A DNA stretch of 64,000 nucleotides from Homarus americanus (taxonomy: Eukaryota; Arthropoda; Malacostraca; Decapoda; Nephropidae). Shown here piece by piece: positions 38,983-50,750 of this stretch (within the stretch, counting starts at the first letter, position 1; the number at the start of each line of letters is the position of its first letter). Under the pieces are notes generated by a model that was not told where the DNA came from, did not search any database, and was given only the letters and a program-made list of their open reading frames with translations. The translations under genes and the position numbers were made by a program. The stretch lies in NCBI RefSeq assembly GCF_018991925.1, contig NW_024753828.1, positions 4,480,965 through 4,544,964 on the forward strand, read 5' to 3'.

Positions 38983-41900
38983 CTGTAAGACATATACAAG
39001 TCAAATCTTTGCTTCTGTAAACCATTACACATAAAGGTGGTAACTTAAGGCTGCAATTCAAAGATGCAGAGAACTAAACAAAGTCTTATGTACAAAGCTT
39101 TAAGAACTCCACAGCCATAGCTTCACACGACTTGTAATAATTTTTAAATAATTTATTTAAATTAATAAAGTACAGAACTGTACTCCTATCTCAAACACAT
39201 AGCATACTGGTATAAAACAATAACAATACAGTATACTAATTATATTATCAAACTAAAATTGTTTAAATTATTGTGATCACAAAATCTTGCACACACACAA
39301 ACATTCGGAGATATTTACAGCTTTTATTCTCCATAGTACAGATTGGCAAGGTAGAATTACAGTTGCCTCATAATTAAAGCCCCAAATGACAAATCCGTTC
39401 TGCTGATTTCAGTTATATTACCAACTGATAGTAAATGATAATATGAGAAATTTTAATGCAGTGCACAAAATTACTGAACAATCCCACCAAGCATATAAAA
39501 GACAGATCATAGACATATCCCAAGAGTTTCAATACGAGATGAGCAAGTATTCTGCATAACGGGTGATGAGAGGGGGGTGGGGTTAATTGACACAAGACCA
39601 ACATGTTATGTCCATCAGAATTAATTCTTCTCCCTCATCTGAATGCTTGTGGACTCCAGGGACTCTATTTCATGAAATGTGAATAACTGGTCTTATGCTA
39701 CATGGTGGTGTGGTCTGGAGAAGATAAATGTTAAAAAGGAATGAAGTAGAAAGATATGGTGTCTCTTATATTATGTTCAGGGATGAAAGAAAAAATAGCA
39801 GGACAAGGAAGTGAAAAGAACGGCATGGATAGAAGGTATACGGGGTATGGAATAAGTGAAGTACACATTTATACAAATACATAGTATGTTTTTGTTTTTT
39901 GTTTTTACGGGGATTAGCCCACCTGGGCACAGGTCACTGACCCACATTAGGGCGAAAATGTAATAATAATAATTCATAGTAAATAAAATTATAATAAAAG
40001 GTAAAATAAAATATTAATGGTAATAATAATAATAAATACAAGAATGAAAAAAAGAACAGTGAGAAATGCTATATGTATGTTGTGTTGTCATGTAAGAGAA
40101 ACAATTGAGACCCTACAATTGTGTAAATGAGGCAGAAAGACAGATCAGCAACCTGGGACTTGGTCACAATTTTCGTGATGCCATATGGCAGCAGGGTCTA
40201 CCATTAGACAACACATTATGCTTCCAATATCTTCTCAGGCATTAGTACCACCCTGTTTGGTAGCTGCCTACTACTGTACATTCCCCATAAAAAGTATCAT
40301 TAGCCATGGGGGATCAATGTGATTCAAGGCTTTCCAAGTAATGTCACATAACACAATCATTAATGCAAGCTCACTGGGAAGCTTCAAATATAGGTTGGAC
40401 AGATATATGAGCGATATGTGTTGGGTGAATAAAGGGCTGCCTAGTATGGGCCAATAGGTCCACTGCAGTTACCTCCATTTTTATGTTCTTATGTTTTGTG
40501 GCATATTTTTAAGTCTTTTGGGGAAGTATTTTTCCTTCTCAGGAATGTATATCAGCTTTTATAATGGGAGTCTCTGGGAAAATGCGACTAATTTATGAAA
40601 AATCGACTTACGAAAGGTTTTTCTGGAATAGAACCTTTTCATAAATAAGGGAATGCCTGTAATTACCCAGTACTGTAATATAAAAGAAGGGCAAGTGCAT
40701 GGTGTGATGCACAAAATAAAGAGGCAGTGGCTAGGACAAGAGAAGCAAGGAGAAAAACCTTGATGAAACAAATACCAAAGAGGAAATGGAAATAAGAGAA
40801 TAAAAGATGAACTGATGCAAGATTCCAGGGAAGGAAAGTGAGAAATTAGGAAGAATGTTTATTAGTGTTTTTGTGGGAAACAGACAATTGTATTATAGAA
40901 TTATAAACTATAACAAGTACTGTATCAGTAGTAGAATAAAAGATATAGAAGGAAGAACAGAAACAGGAGAAATAATTAGTGGGGGGAAAATGGGAAGATT
41001 AAATAAGACAAACGTGAAACCATTAAGCTGGAGCCTTTGAGCCAGTGAACCATTGTGATGTGAAACAAACCTGACTTAGATTTCTTATGTTTGAGGGCTG
41101 GTGGAGCAGGTTTTGGCACAGCACTGTACTGTTTCTCTATGCCAGCTGTTCCATTAACTGCAGTCTTCTGAGACTCCTGCACAGCTCGCAGTTCTGCTTT
41201 CCTCTTCTCTCTGGCAGCTTTCTTTTCTGCCCGTTTCTTGGCTTGCTTTTCTTCTTCAGCACGAGCTTTTGCATCTTCCTTTTCTGTCAATTTATGTTTC
41301 TAATTAATACTTCAGCAACAATGAACAATACTTTCATTATATATAGATCCAGCCTATGGGGTACATCCTGAGAAAATCATTTAGTTCTGTACATGGTCAA
41401 GCTGTCAGAAATTGAAAAAATATATCCTCAGAAAGTAGTGGCCTTGTCTTGCAAGGTAAGAGAGCACCTGGAAGTCCTACTTATAATGTCCAGTTCCCAC
41501 TTATAAAAGAGGGTTGGTGATAGAAAGGGTATCCACCCATAAAACTCTCTTCAAATTTGCCTGATAGCAAATGGGGCACCATGCCATCAAGGTAATTATG
41601 ACTAACACACACAAGCATGGAGAATGGCCATAAAACATGGCAAGTACATAGTTATTAAGTTCTTTTACTATGTAATAGACATACAGTACTTAATAAATTA
41701 TTAATCAACTTATACAGGGAATTGATATGAAGCACTGAGAACCACTGTAGATGTAAGATTCACTTTGTTTACCATGAACAGAATGTGAAAATTTAAATTG
41801 GGTCCCATAGACATGACTACATGTTAGGGATAGTGTGAACTGAATACAGCACACGGTATACTATGCCGCTACTGCACTCGACCGCCATTCATCTTTCCAA

Positions 41901-43862
41901 CTTGTAAAGCTCATTGTCCATTTAAGTTGGGTGAACTGGGAGTGCCCTGGGGTCAAAATAGCAATCCTTAGGACAGGAGGAGAGTGCTGTACAGTACTGT
42001 TTATATCTTGTAAAGACAGACATCAAGCACAGTCGATGAAGCTCTCACCTTTCTCTTTTTTTAATTTTTCTTGTTTCTCATTCTCCATTTGATTTTGTAG
42101 TTTTTTCAGGTGTGCAATTATATTGCGTGCTGCTGCCTCACACTCCTTCTGGTTGAGGCAGTCTCCAGCTATCTTTCTCAGAGATGGATTAAGGGGGTTG
42201 CCCTTCAGGTCCAACCACTTCAGGCTACGCAGTTGGCAGAATGACAGAGGCAAATCTGTCAGCTGTAAAATGGTAAAATTTTGTTAAGCATAGCAGTCTA
42301 ACCACACAAACCTAATGGGCTTGTAAAAAACACACATCATCATATACTTCTTCATATATGGTACAGTACTCTCTTAATATTCTTCAACTAAACAGGCAAG
42401 ACTTCCTTTTCTGACAGTCAGTCAAAATATGGCGACATTATTTTGTGCATATTTTCTCCGAAGTTGAAGACCAGAGTATTGTATCAGTAAAAACAGGACC
42501 CTTTTTGTAGTTACGGGACCATTACAAAAGTAGTAGTTTAGTTGTCGCCGACTGCATGTAGGTGATAGTCACTGTGGGTGGCAGTTAGTAAGTGTTTCTC
42601 CCACATTTCCCATGCTAACTTTAAACCCCTAAACTGCCCTATTAACATAAGTCACTAATTAACCTTTACAGTATCAGAACAAGCACAGTAATCAAGTGAT
42701 CTTACCTGGTTATTGTAGAGATCAAGGTGTTTCAAGTTTTGCAGCTTATAGAAATTTGTTGGGAGATCTTTTAATTTATTTGACCCCAATTCCAAGTGAG
42801 TGATGTTGCCTAAAGTCTGGGCAAAGTTGGACGGCAAGGATGACAGTTGGTTGTTGGACAAGTCGATCTTTGTGGCTCTTGGCAGTGCCGCCTGACGTGG
42901 AGAAAAATTACACAATTTACAAAAAATTATTACCACACCTTATAGTCATAACCTAACACTGTACAGTACTGTGCTGTATATATACTGTCAGGTCTCCTCA
43001 CATTAAGTTAACCTTGAAGTATCTCTAGGACTGCATTTTTTACCTAAATCAGTATATTATAGTCCATAATTATCATGTGAAAAAGCAAACCATGGAAGCA
43101 TGTGTGTACAGTACAGTACTGCATTGTGGCAGGTTCAGTAACAACAGCTTGTACAGGACACTTTGCATTTCCCCAAATTAAATTTGACATTCTTGGAGTG
43201 TAAGCTATTCAAGAAATTTTGTCTGTGCCAGATTCATATACAGAACTGTACTCATATCCTTATGTTAACCATACGCTGGACCATGGAGGAATCAACGACA
43301 ACTGCATTGTTATAAACACTCAGTCCAATTTACTCCCAAAAAAAAAAACAGGAAAAAAAAAAAAAAAAAAAAAAATCTGGAACACATGAGCTACCTAGCC
43401 GGCAAAACTACGAACAGAAGACACATACTACACTAAGTGCCATAGCAAATAAATCTAAGTTTCTGTGAGATACACCTGGTACAGTACAGTATATTACAGT
43501 ATAGGGGAGACTAAATATTAGTTGTAATTTCTCATAATTGTTGGCAAATTTGGTTTTACTGTTTCTGTACTGTAATTTATTCAGTGTATTATAACAGATA
43601 TCACTACACAAGTACAGTGATATCCCTGTTAGCCGGAACAATTGGTGTAGAGCACTTCCGGGAATGAGAAATTTCCGGGTAATGAGACGACTCTTTAAAT
43701 GCCGGAAAAAATCTCCCATCCCCGGAATTTTCCGGGTGACGGAAAAATTTTCTCGGAAGTTCCAGAAATTGCCCATTACATCATCTCTCAAACCTGGAAA
43801 AAATCCCCCATCCTCGGAATTTTCCAGCTATTGGAGAGTTCCGGGTTTGAGGGATTCTGGCT

Positions 43863-43952
<90 letters not shown>

Positions 43953-44003
43953 TAAATCACTGTAGGTGCGGTGATATATTATAAGAACACACTGCGTAAC
44001 TTA

Positions 44004-44048
<45 letters not shown>

Positions 44049-45581
44049 TATACATATTATTGGTATTATTGCGTTTACACAGTTCATTCCTACCACTAAT
44101 CTATTATCATATTCGAATAAGACGTCTAATTATAAGATAATTTTCATCTATTACATCACCAGCAGAAATGTATAAGAACGGAGATAGCTTTTCCAAATAA
44201 ATTTCAATTTTCTTCCATTATTTCTCGCCATTATCGTCTGCCTCTCACCCAACACTGCGTGTCTCTCGCGTCTCCTTCATAAATCATGACACGCATGCGT
44301 ACCCGTACACGTCACGCGGCCAATCAAAAGCGTTTTTTGTTAATTCAGAGTATATTTGGCCCAATCAAAATCGAGTTTTATTTTGGGTCTCATATTTTGA
44401 AATTCAAGTTCAGTTCCGACCATGGAGGTCTGCGATGGATGTCAGTTAAAGTATATGGAGCCGAATGCGAGTTTTTGGAGAAAAATAACGTAGAAACTAT
44501 AGCATTTTTCAATCGCATGGTGTTCTTCCAACCTCAGTAAAGTGTATTAAGAGCAAGACGGAATGTAAATATCGCAAAGACCAACATATGTGGCGTTGTG
44601 TAAGAATCCCAGAATGCAACGACGAACAAGAACAGGCCAATAAGGTAAGAAATAGGTGATTCCATCATATGGTGAGAGTCAAAGTTAGGTTAGGTTAGGT
44701 TTTTGTTTTTCTAGTGTTTTTTTTGTGTATTTTTTAGTCGCTTAGCCACTTTTTTTCTCGGAAAACGTCAAACGAAAACAAAAATCGCAAAAAAAAAAAA
44801 AAACGGCTAATTTCCGCCAAAAATGAAGGTCATATTCGGTCTAACTACACACACACTAGAAAAATAAATTTTTTACTTGCTAAAAGTGAACGGTGTGACA
44901 ATGCAAATTTACCTTATTTACCATAAATACTCCTCGAGCAAATCTGCCGAAGCAGCTCTTTGTTTACATCGCTCAGTCCGAGTATACTCTCACGTATAAA
45001 AACAAAAACATGACACTTTTAAAGTTGCTTTCATTGGTACCAGAGATCAAAATAAGTTCTTTCTGTATAATATGGCAGAGGGGGGGGGGGTTCCAGGGAC
45101 TGTGACCCCCCCCCCTGGCTAGGAAGTTAGGTTAGATAACAGGTTTCATTGGTTGATTCGGTCATGTTTTATTAAATTCTATTAAATATCGCCTCTTTTA
45201 AAATACTTACTATAATGACAAGAACATCTGTGAAAAAATAACTAAAATGAACAAGGCCTTCTGGTGTTAGGCATCTCAAGGATAACCATCACTTTCACCA
45301 AAAGAAATTACCACTCACCACCTATTGTCACTACACCCATTATCACCACTCACTGCTACAACAATCACAACCACCATAATTCACTGTCATAACCACTAGT
45401 CGCTTGTTACTATAACCATCACTGTTAAAGTCCAAAGCAAACTACAACAGCCACTGCGACTCTTAGAAGGTCCACGGTAGTCTTCACTTACTATCTCCTT
45501 GACTGGCACCTCCACTAAGCTCATCATACTCAGGTCAAGCTCATTGCCATCAAGTTTGTCTCTGAGGTTGTTCTTGGCCAT
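38312..45581 (-). CDS. LRRC59: Leucine-rich repeat-containing protein 59 (5 coding exons)
   Basis: Tail-anchored-type ER membrane protein; the human protein (307 residues, also called ribosome-binding p34) has cytosolic LRRs and takes part in FGF1 and CIP2A import. Exons on the - strand: 45581..45492, 42891..42706, 42262..42049, 41283..41071, 38982..38312; phases agree and the total is 457 residues. [14 protein letters not shown] and EVPVKE are near-identical to the human start. Four LRRs span about 31-125, a Lys/Glu-rich helical region about 140-200, KSKSG just before one transmembrane helix (about 237-262), then about 195 luminal residues. It converges with TRIM45. The long luminal tail is the main oddity. 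Confidence 0.93.
38983..41070. other. LRRC59 intron 4
   Basis: Contains a LINE 3' terminus (40370..40500), a dispersed motif AGCCCACCTGGGCACAGGTC (39915) that recurs at 47250, and a decayed inverted-repeat element at about 40565-40665. No other exon seen. Confidence 0.65.
40370..40500 (+). mobile_element. LINE 3' terminus with TTATGTTC tail
   Basis: The + strand reads [16 protein letters not shown] and GLPSMGQ, then a 3' UTR ending TTATGTTCTTATGTT, a typical end of CR1/L2-type LINEs. Only about 130 bases remain. Confidence 0.7.
41071..41283 (-). CDS. LRRC59: LRRC59 exon 4: charged helical region
   Basis: [20 protein letters not shown] continues the Lys/Glu-rich juxtamembrane region of LRRC59 and ends with HKKSKSG, matching human PKSKSG. 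Acceptor AAATTGACAG; donor GTCAG/GTTTGT. Confidence 0.92.
41790..41980. repeat. Dispersed repeat, copy 2
   Basis: Relative of 30420..30690 by shared blocks TGTTAGGGATAGTGT, TGCACTCGACCGCCATTC and TGTCCATTTAAGTTGGGT. It lies in LRRC59 intron 3. Confidence 0.6.
42049..42262 (-). CDS. LRRC59: LRRC59 exon 3: last LRRs and start of charged helix
   Basis: [20 protein letters not shown] and [16 protein letters not shown] match human FAQLKNLKWLDLKDNPLDP and KVAGDCL. The exon ends in a Lys/Glu-rich stretch. Acceptor ATTTTACAG; donor AAAG/GTGAGA. Confidence 0.94.
42706..42891 (-). CDS. LRRC59: LRRC59 exon 2: LRRs 1-3
   Basis: 62 whole codons. [20 protein letters not shown], then [15 protein letters not shown], then [10 protein letters not shown]: canonical LxxLxLxxNxLxxLP repeats, spaced as in human LRRC59. 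Acceptor TCCACGTCAG; donor CAG/GTAAGA. Confidence 0.94.
42892..45491. other. LRRC59 intron 1
   Basis: Contains a decayed DNA-transposon (43618..43868), (TA)n tracts 43868..43952 and 44009..44044, a GGTTAGGTTAGG run near 44683, and a repeat end at 45010-45080 like the Merlin-like copies. No additional exon recognised. Confidence 0.65.
43618..43868. mobile_element. Decayed pogo-like MITE
   Basis: Left end CAGTGATATCCCTGTTAGCC after TA; right end TTCTGGCTAAGGGATA, an imperfect inverted match that runs into (TA)n. Inside, the block GGAATTTTCCGG with its flanks occurs twice. A relative starts at 26344. Confidence 0.6.
45492..45581 (-). CDS. LRRC59: LRRC59 exon 1: N-terminus
   Basis: ATG at 45581..45579. 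30 codons: [14 protein letters not shown] is almost identical to human LRRC59, then VEVPVKEI. Donor ATA/GTAAGT. An upstream promoter was not identified. Confidence 0.93.
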
Positions 45582-46365
45582 CTTGAAGGAGTAACAGTAG
45601 AGTTATATGAACAGTAGCCAGGTAACAGCTGATCATTCCCTGAGCGACTGACTCTAGCTGATGTGTTCCAAGCGAGATAGCTTATGTTAAACATCATACC
45701 ACGAGCAAAATCTCTAAAACTATTTATAATTACAAGCAATATAGGTAACCAAAACCTATACTAAAATACATAAAAGTATATTTTAGTTATAGAATTTGGT
45801 GGAATTGATTATATTATTGTTATATGTTCTAGAAAAAATAATTAATAAATGGGTCGGCGATCGAGTTCGTGGTATACATTGAACATTAACAGTCTCGTTG
45901 GCTGATGTGTAACTTGTGGACCGGAAAACAAACACGGGTGCCACATGTCCAAAATAACACTAGACATTTTTAAGTCTCATGTATTTTTAAATCCTTATCT
46001 GTAAAACAATATAAAATTGACTACTATTTTTAATAATTTATTCTAGATATAGTAAGTTCTAAAATAAGGTCAATGAGAAAAGTTGTACGAGTAGTCACAC
46101 CTGGCATACACAACTGAGCTTCGCCTTGCGCATAGTTTACTAACACTCATTTTGACATAAAACCGCTTACAATTGTCCCTTCTAAACCATAAATTAACAG
46201 TACTTTGACCTTTACCCTCGTTATCTAAATAAAATTGCTTCCGATAAATTTTCGTCAATAATATATCCTCTCTAAGCGTTAATACGATCTCACATAATCA
46301 TTAAACTTTTGTAATAAGAATAAAGTACCTAATGATCCTTTATTTTTATCATTTAAACTCCTTTA

Positions 46366-46560
46366 TCAATTTATTAGCCGTTCGAATGGTCGAAGTATTC
46401 TTTTTTCTGACCTTCCCCGTCCAGTGTAAATACAGGATGAAATTGGAGAAAACCTGCCACAGTATTTTTCGTAGACAACTATCTCACACTGGCTCGGGGA
46501 GCTGGGATTAAACCCGGGACACCGTATGAGAGGCCAATGCGCAACCAACACCTTTGATTA
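46366..46560 (-). mobile_element. tRNA-derived SINE
   Basis: The reverse strand has a tRNA-like head with GTTGGTTGCGCATTGGCC and a B-box-like CCCGGGTTTAATCCC, then a body that ends GAACGGCTAATAAATTGATA. The body matches the SINEs at 47036 and 50160. Confidence 0.65.
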
Positions 46561-47035
46561 CTATAAGTTCATTATCTAATCAACTCTTAATTATCATCGC
46601 TAGTATGTGAGAGAGAGAATAAATGACCTTTACTATAATAAAAGGCTTAAAACATTCATATCAATATAATATACTGTATACCGAAAATAAGTCTTCCTGG
46701 TGCTGGGAACAGGACCAAGAGAGAGAGAGAGAGCTAATCAACATTCTGTACAGCCCGTAGCTGGCTTCACCAGTGTGTGATTAGAATGATTGTCACTGTG
46801 CATCATGCGTCTTGTCGTTCGTTATTATTATTATTAGTGCAGCTCAAGTCTTCAAAGAAAATGTATTCTATCATTCTACCCTACTCTGGATACTACTGGA
46901 AGCTTAGGAAGTGAAGAGATGAATGAGTGGTAAACAGACCTCTCACTTTCTTTTTCACGCCTCCCCCCTACTTTCTCACGCCTCCTCCAATAGTTGTGCG
47001 CCCTGTGTTTTTTTTTTCTTTTCTTTTTTATAATA

Positions 47036-47245
47036 ATTTCACCACTTATCAACTTACTAGCCGTTCGGGCGGTTGGTCTGTCCAATGTTAGTACAGGAGG
47101 AAACCGGAGTTCAGGAAACCTGTAATGGTTGGTCGGGTCACCTCGATGATACCCTTCTCACTTTTATCTGGGCCAAGCAGGAGTCGAACCCTTGACGTTT
47201 ATATGGGAGATATGCATGTTACCGCTGTACCACTGACAACTTTTT
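47036..47245 (-). mobile_element. tRNA-derived SINE
   Basis: Reverse strand: A-box-like GTCAGTGGTACAGCGG, B box AGGGTTCGACTCC, then a body ending GAACGGCTAGTAAGTTGATA. Same family as 46366..46560. Confidence 0.75.
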
Positions 47246-47484
47246 TTTTACGAGTAATAGCCCACACGGGCACAGGTCATCGACCCACAACGGGGTCTAG
47301 GGGGACGAAAAAATAAGAATAAAAGAAATTAAAAATATTAAAGAAAAAGACTATTAATCTACACCACGTATTGTGATTACAGGTGTAAATACACACACAC
47401 ACACACCATCTACACACACTGTAGATGGTGTGTGGACAAGAATGCCTGAGTAACCATTATACTGTACACGTATACAAGACATGC

Positions 47485-47730
47485 ACTCTTACATACAACA
47501 TATGCTGGTGTACACACTATTACATACAAATATGCTGGTGCACACACTGTTACATACAACATATGCTGGTGTAAACACTCTTACACACAACATACTCTAG
47601 TGTACAATTCTTACATACAACATACGCAGGTGTGCACACTCTTACATACAACATACGCAGGTGTACACACTCTTACATACAACAAACGCAGGTGTACACG
47701 CTCTTACAACATACGCAGGTACACACACTC
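47485..47730. repeat. 31-bp minisatellite
   Basis: About eight degenerate copies of a unit containing CTTACATACAACATACGCAG. A second, looser array of about 32 bp with TTATTTGTATACCTGCACT follows at 47880..48112. Confidence 0.85.
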
Positions 47731-49179
47731 ACTGTAACAATACTAGCTACTTTGGCCTGGGAGATCATGAATACCCTGTCAGAGAAGATTTTGACAACAC
47801 GGAGAGATTCTTTAACCAGACTTGAGAAAAACTAGGACATGATCAGGTACTGTATATTGTTTGAATACCTGCACTGGCTATGTATAATGTTTGTATACCA
47901 CTATATATGTACGTTTTGTATACCTGCATTGTCTATGTACATTATTTATTTATTTGTATACGTGCACTGTCCATGTACATTATTTGTATACGTGCACTAA
48001 GTACATTTTTGTTTGTAAATCTGCTTTGACTATTATGTGTATACCTGCACTATGCGCATTATTTGTATGCCTGCACTATACACATTGATTGTATCCCTGC
48101 ATTATGTACATATAAAGTCAATGTGAACTTGTATAACTATTTTAATGAATAAATATCTCTGCCCACCTATCTACAAGTACGTATTTCTGAGTTGTCTTGA
48201 CTCAGTAAACTCAAAGTCCTCTTACGTCACCATTTACTAACGGTAATTAAACATCTATTTATCTCGTTTATTCAGTAAGGTCAACTTTCCGTACGCTCAG
48301 ACGCCTCTATAAGGACTGGCTGGTCACTGAAGCATAGTTGACGCCGGTCCAACAACTTTCAGGGGTGAAGCACTAATATGGCGGACAAGAACATTACCGA
48401 CAGATAAAGAGCTTCTCCTACCCTTCATAGTCGCCACTAAAAGCTCACCTTATAAACTTGTATTTTCTGTTCACCGTGCAGTAGTTATCTGGTTTCTACA
48501 ATATATGAACGATACAGTTAATGCTTCTCTCAGCACTGAACTACCCCGAAGTCGGTGCCAAAAGCGACTGGCGCCCAAATTGTTACACTGCCAGTAAGGA
48601 TCACTTGGTCTTGGCAAGACCCAATCTTCTCAGAAAATTTTATTTTTTTTGTTTTCAAAATAAGTCAAGTGAAAAGCCATCTAGTTTAATCGTTATCGCT
48701 TGGTCAGTTTCATGGAAAGTTCTTTTGGGGAGTTGTTAAAAATAGTGTCTTTTTATGATCAACAAATATAGTTGTCATGTTGTAATAAATATAACGAAAC
48801 TCCAGATGATTTTGAAGAATTTGTTTTATAATTTGTTACACCGCTGCCGAGTTACATTAAATGGTCGTACGTCCGGCAGTGAGTTACTCCACCTGACAAA
48901 TTCTTGCCAACGTGGCCAGCGCGTTAGGATGATCCTATATTTTTAGTTTGAGGCGGTGTAATCACTAACTGAGGTTTTCCCTCTGCGCACAATCCCTGGT
49001 ATGAGTAAGCTAGCAACTTAAATTTAATATATTTAACAGTATAGCACCCTATTAAACGACCCTAAATCCCGCAGGAATCAGACTCTCGCGTACCGTCCTC
49101 ATATCTGGGGGTTGGTGACCACAGTCCTCCACTCTAAACGTCATCGAGCTCTTTTTACCAATCCCCCAAGGCAGTCAGT

Positions 49180-49240
49180 CTATGACATAGACTACGAGCC
49201 GATCAGTGGTGAAGAGGATAAAAGTAAAGTAAAAAGTATA
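49180..49240 (+). mobile_element. LINE family A terminal fragment
   Basis: Only the last about 60 bases of the element: CGAGCCGATCAGTGGTGAAG, then AGGATAAAAGTAAAGTA, identical in form to the ends at 55970 and 56060. Confidence 0.75.
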
Positions 49241-49839
49241 GTCTTGGTAAATATTGACTACACCACCACGGAATTTTCATAGAAAACGATTTTAAAAACG
49301 CTGCAACTTCACTGTTTTATAGCGGACACTGTCGTAGTTGTGGCAAATGTGTTAAAGTGTTTATTTAAAAGTTCAACCTAACCTAACCTAACCAACCCGA
49401 AAAAATGATTATCATATCAGAACTCACTGGTGAAAACATAGTAAGAACATAAACATCAAAACAAATAACGAGTCGGTGGTGTAGTCGCCAATATTAGCCT
49501 CTGGGCTATCCTTGGCTGACTTACTATTTACTTCTATGTATATACCTCTTGCCTTTGTACATAATGCACGTGACGAACCACTCCAGCATGAAATAGTGTG
49601 ACGATCTTACTGAGAATGCGTGGCGCGTGACTGACCTACCTCCAGAAAGACCTAACATCCCAAGAAAAGGTGCAACACAGTGATTCCAGAATGTCATCTC
49701 GATTATCCAAGTATACTGAGGGCCTTAGAACTAGCAACCCTTCAGAAAAGGCACAATAGCGCAGATGTCATTGAAACATTAAAAATCCTGACGCTGAAAG
49801 GATGGAAAACGTGAACCCGGGCCATTTTTGATATCCCGC

Positions 49840-49990
49840 CAACAGGAGGGGACGTAACTACAAGCTCGCCAAGTTATCATCCAGAACGATAAGGAAATAC
49901 TTCTTCACGCAGAGGCTGGTAGACTTAAGCAATTGTCTACCAGCCCAAGCTGTGAAATCATGAACAATACTGGGCATCAAAATAATCTTT
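49840..49990 (+). mobile_element. LINE ORF2 C-terminal fragment, other family
   Basis: The + strand reads GRNYKLAKLSSRTIRKYFFT, then QRLVDLSNCLPAQAVKS, the conserved FFxxRVVxxWNxLP-type tail of CR1/L2-like LINEs. Distinct from family A by sequence. Confidence 0.75.
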
Positions 49991-50159
49991 GGCAAAATTA
50001 AGAACACAGGGAGGGGGGAGGGGGTTGTCTTACACAAGCCACTGGCCTTCTCTCAGCATGGTTCTCTAGTTAGTGGCCAAAGGCTTATGTTGTGGACACC
50101 TCATATATGAGGCCCAATTCATTGGCTTCTTGTGCCCGTTTTCCCTTAATTATAATTAC

Positions 50160-50300
50160 TCTTTCACTTGACCACTTATCAATTTATTAGCTGTTCATTG
50201 TTATGAACTTTATTGTCTAGTTTTAGTACCGGAGGAAACCTGCAATGTTTGGTAGTGTCACACCCTTCCCACGTGTGTCCAAGCCAGGACTCAACTCGTG
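50160..50300 (-). mobile_element. tRNA-SINE body, 3' part
   Basis: Shares ATCAATTTATTAGC(C/T)GTTC and GTACCGGAGGAAACCTGCAA with the SINEs at 46366 and 47036. The B-box region is degraded (GGACTCAACTC). Confidence 0.55.
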
Positions 50301-50632
50301 GAAGGGATGAGATACGCGCGATACCTTGGTCTTCTTTAGATAGATTGGTAGGATTACGAAAACTCTTTACAAGACAACAAAATTATATTATTACAAAATA
50401 CAAAGGATGCATATTATTATAATGGGACTATCTATTTACACCTTGAGCTCCACACGCGGGATGGACGTAAGGAAGAAGTTAACAGTTCAATACTGTACAG
50501 TGGTAGAGGGACTAGGGCCCCAAAGAACCACTAAGTCAAACATACTGTACAGGTGTATATAGTCTTCTCGTACCTTTATGATTTTCTTCAATGAACTAAA
50601 CTCACAATTATTTGTTAAATAAATAAATATAT

Positions 50633-50750
<118 letters not shown>

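Noticed and set aside
44286..44540. 84-codon + strand frame in LRRC59 intron 1
   Set aside because: No recognised motif, no splice logic, wrong strand for LRRC59; within chance for this length of AT-rich sequence.
48316..48400. CTATAAGG followed by ATGGCGGACAAG, promoter-like
   Set aside because: The frame stops after nine codons and no downstream exon was found.
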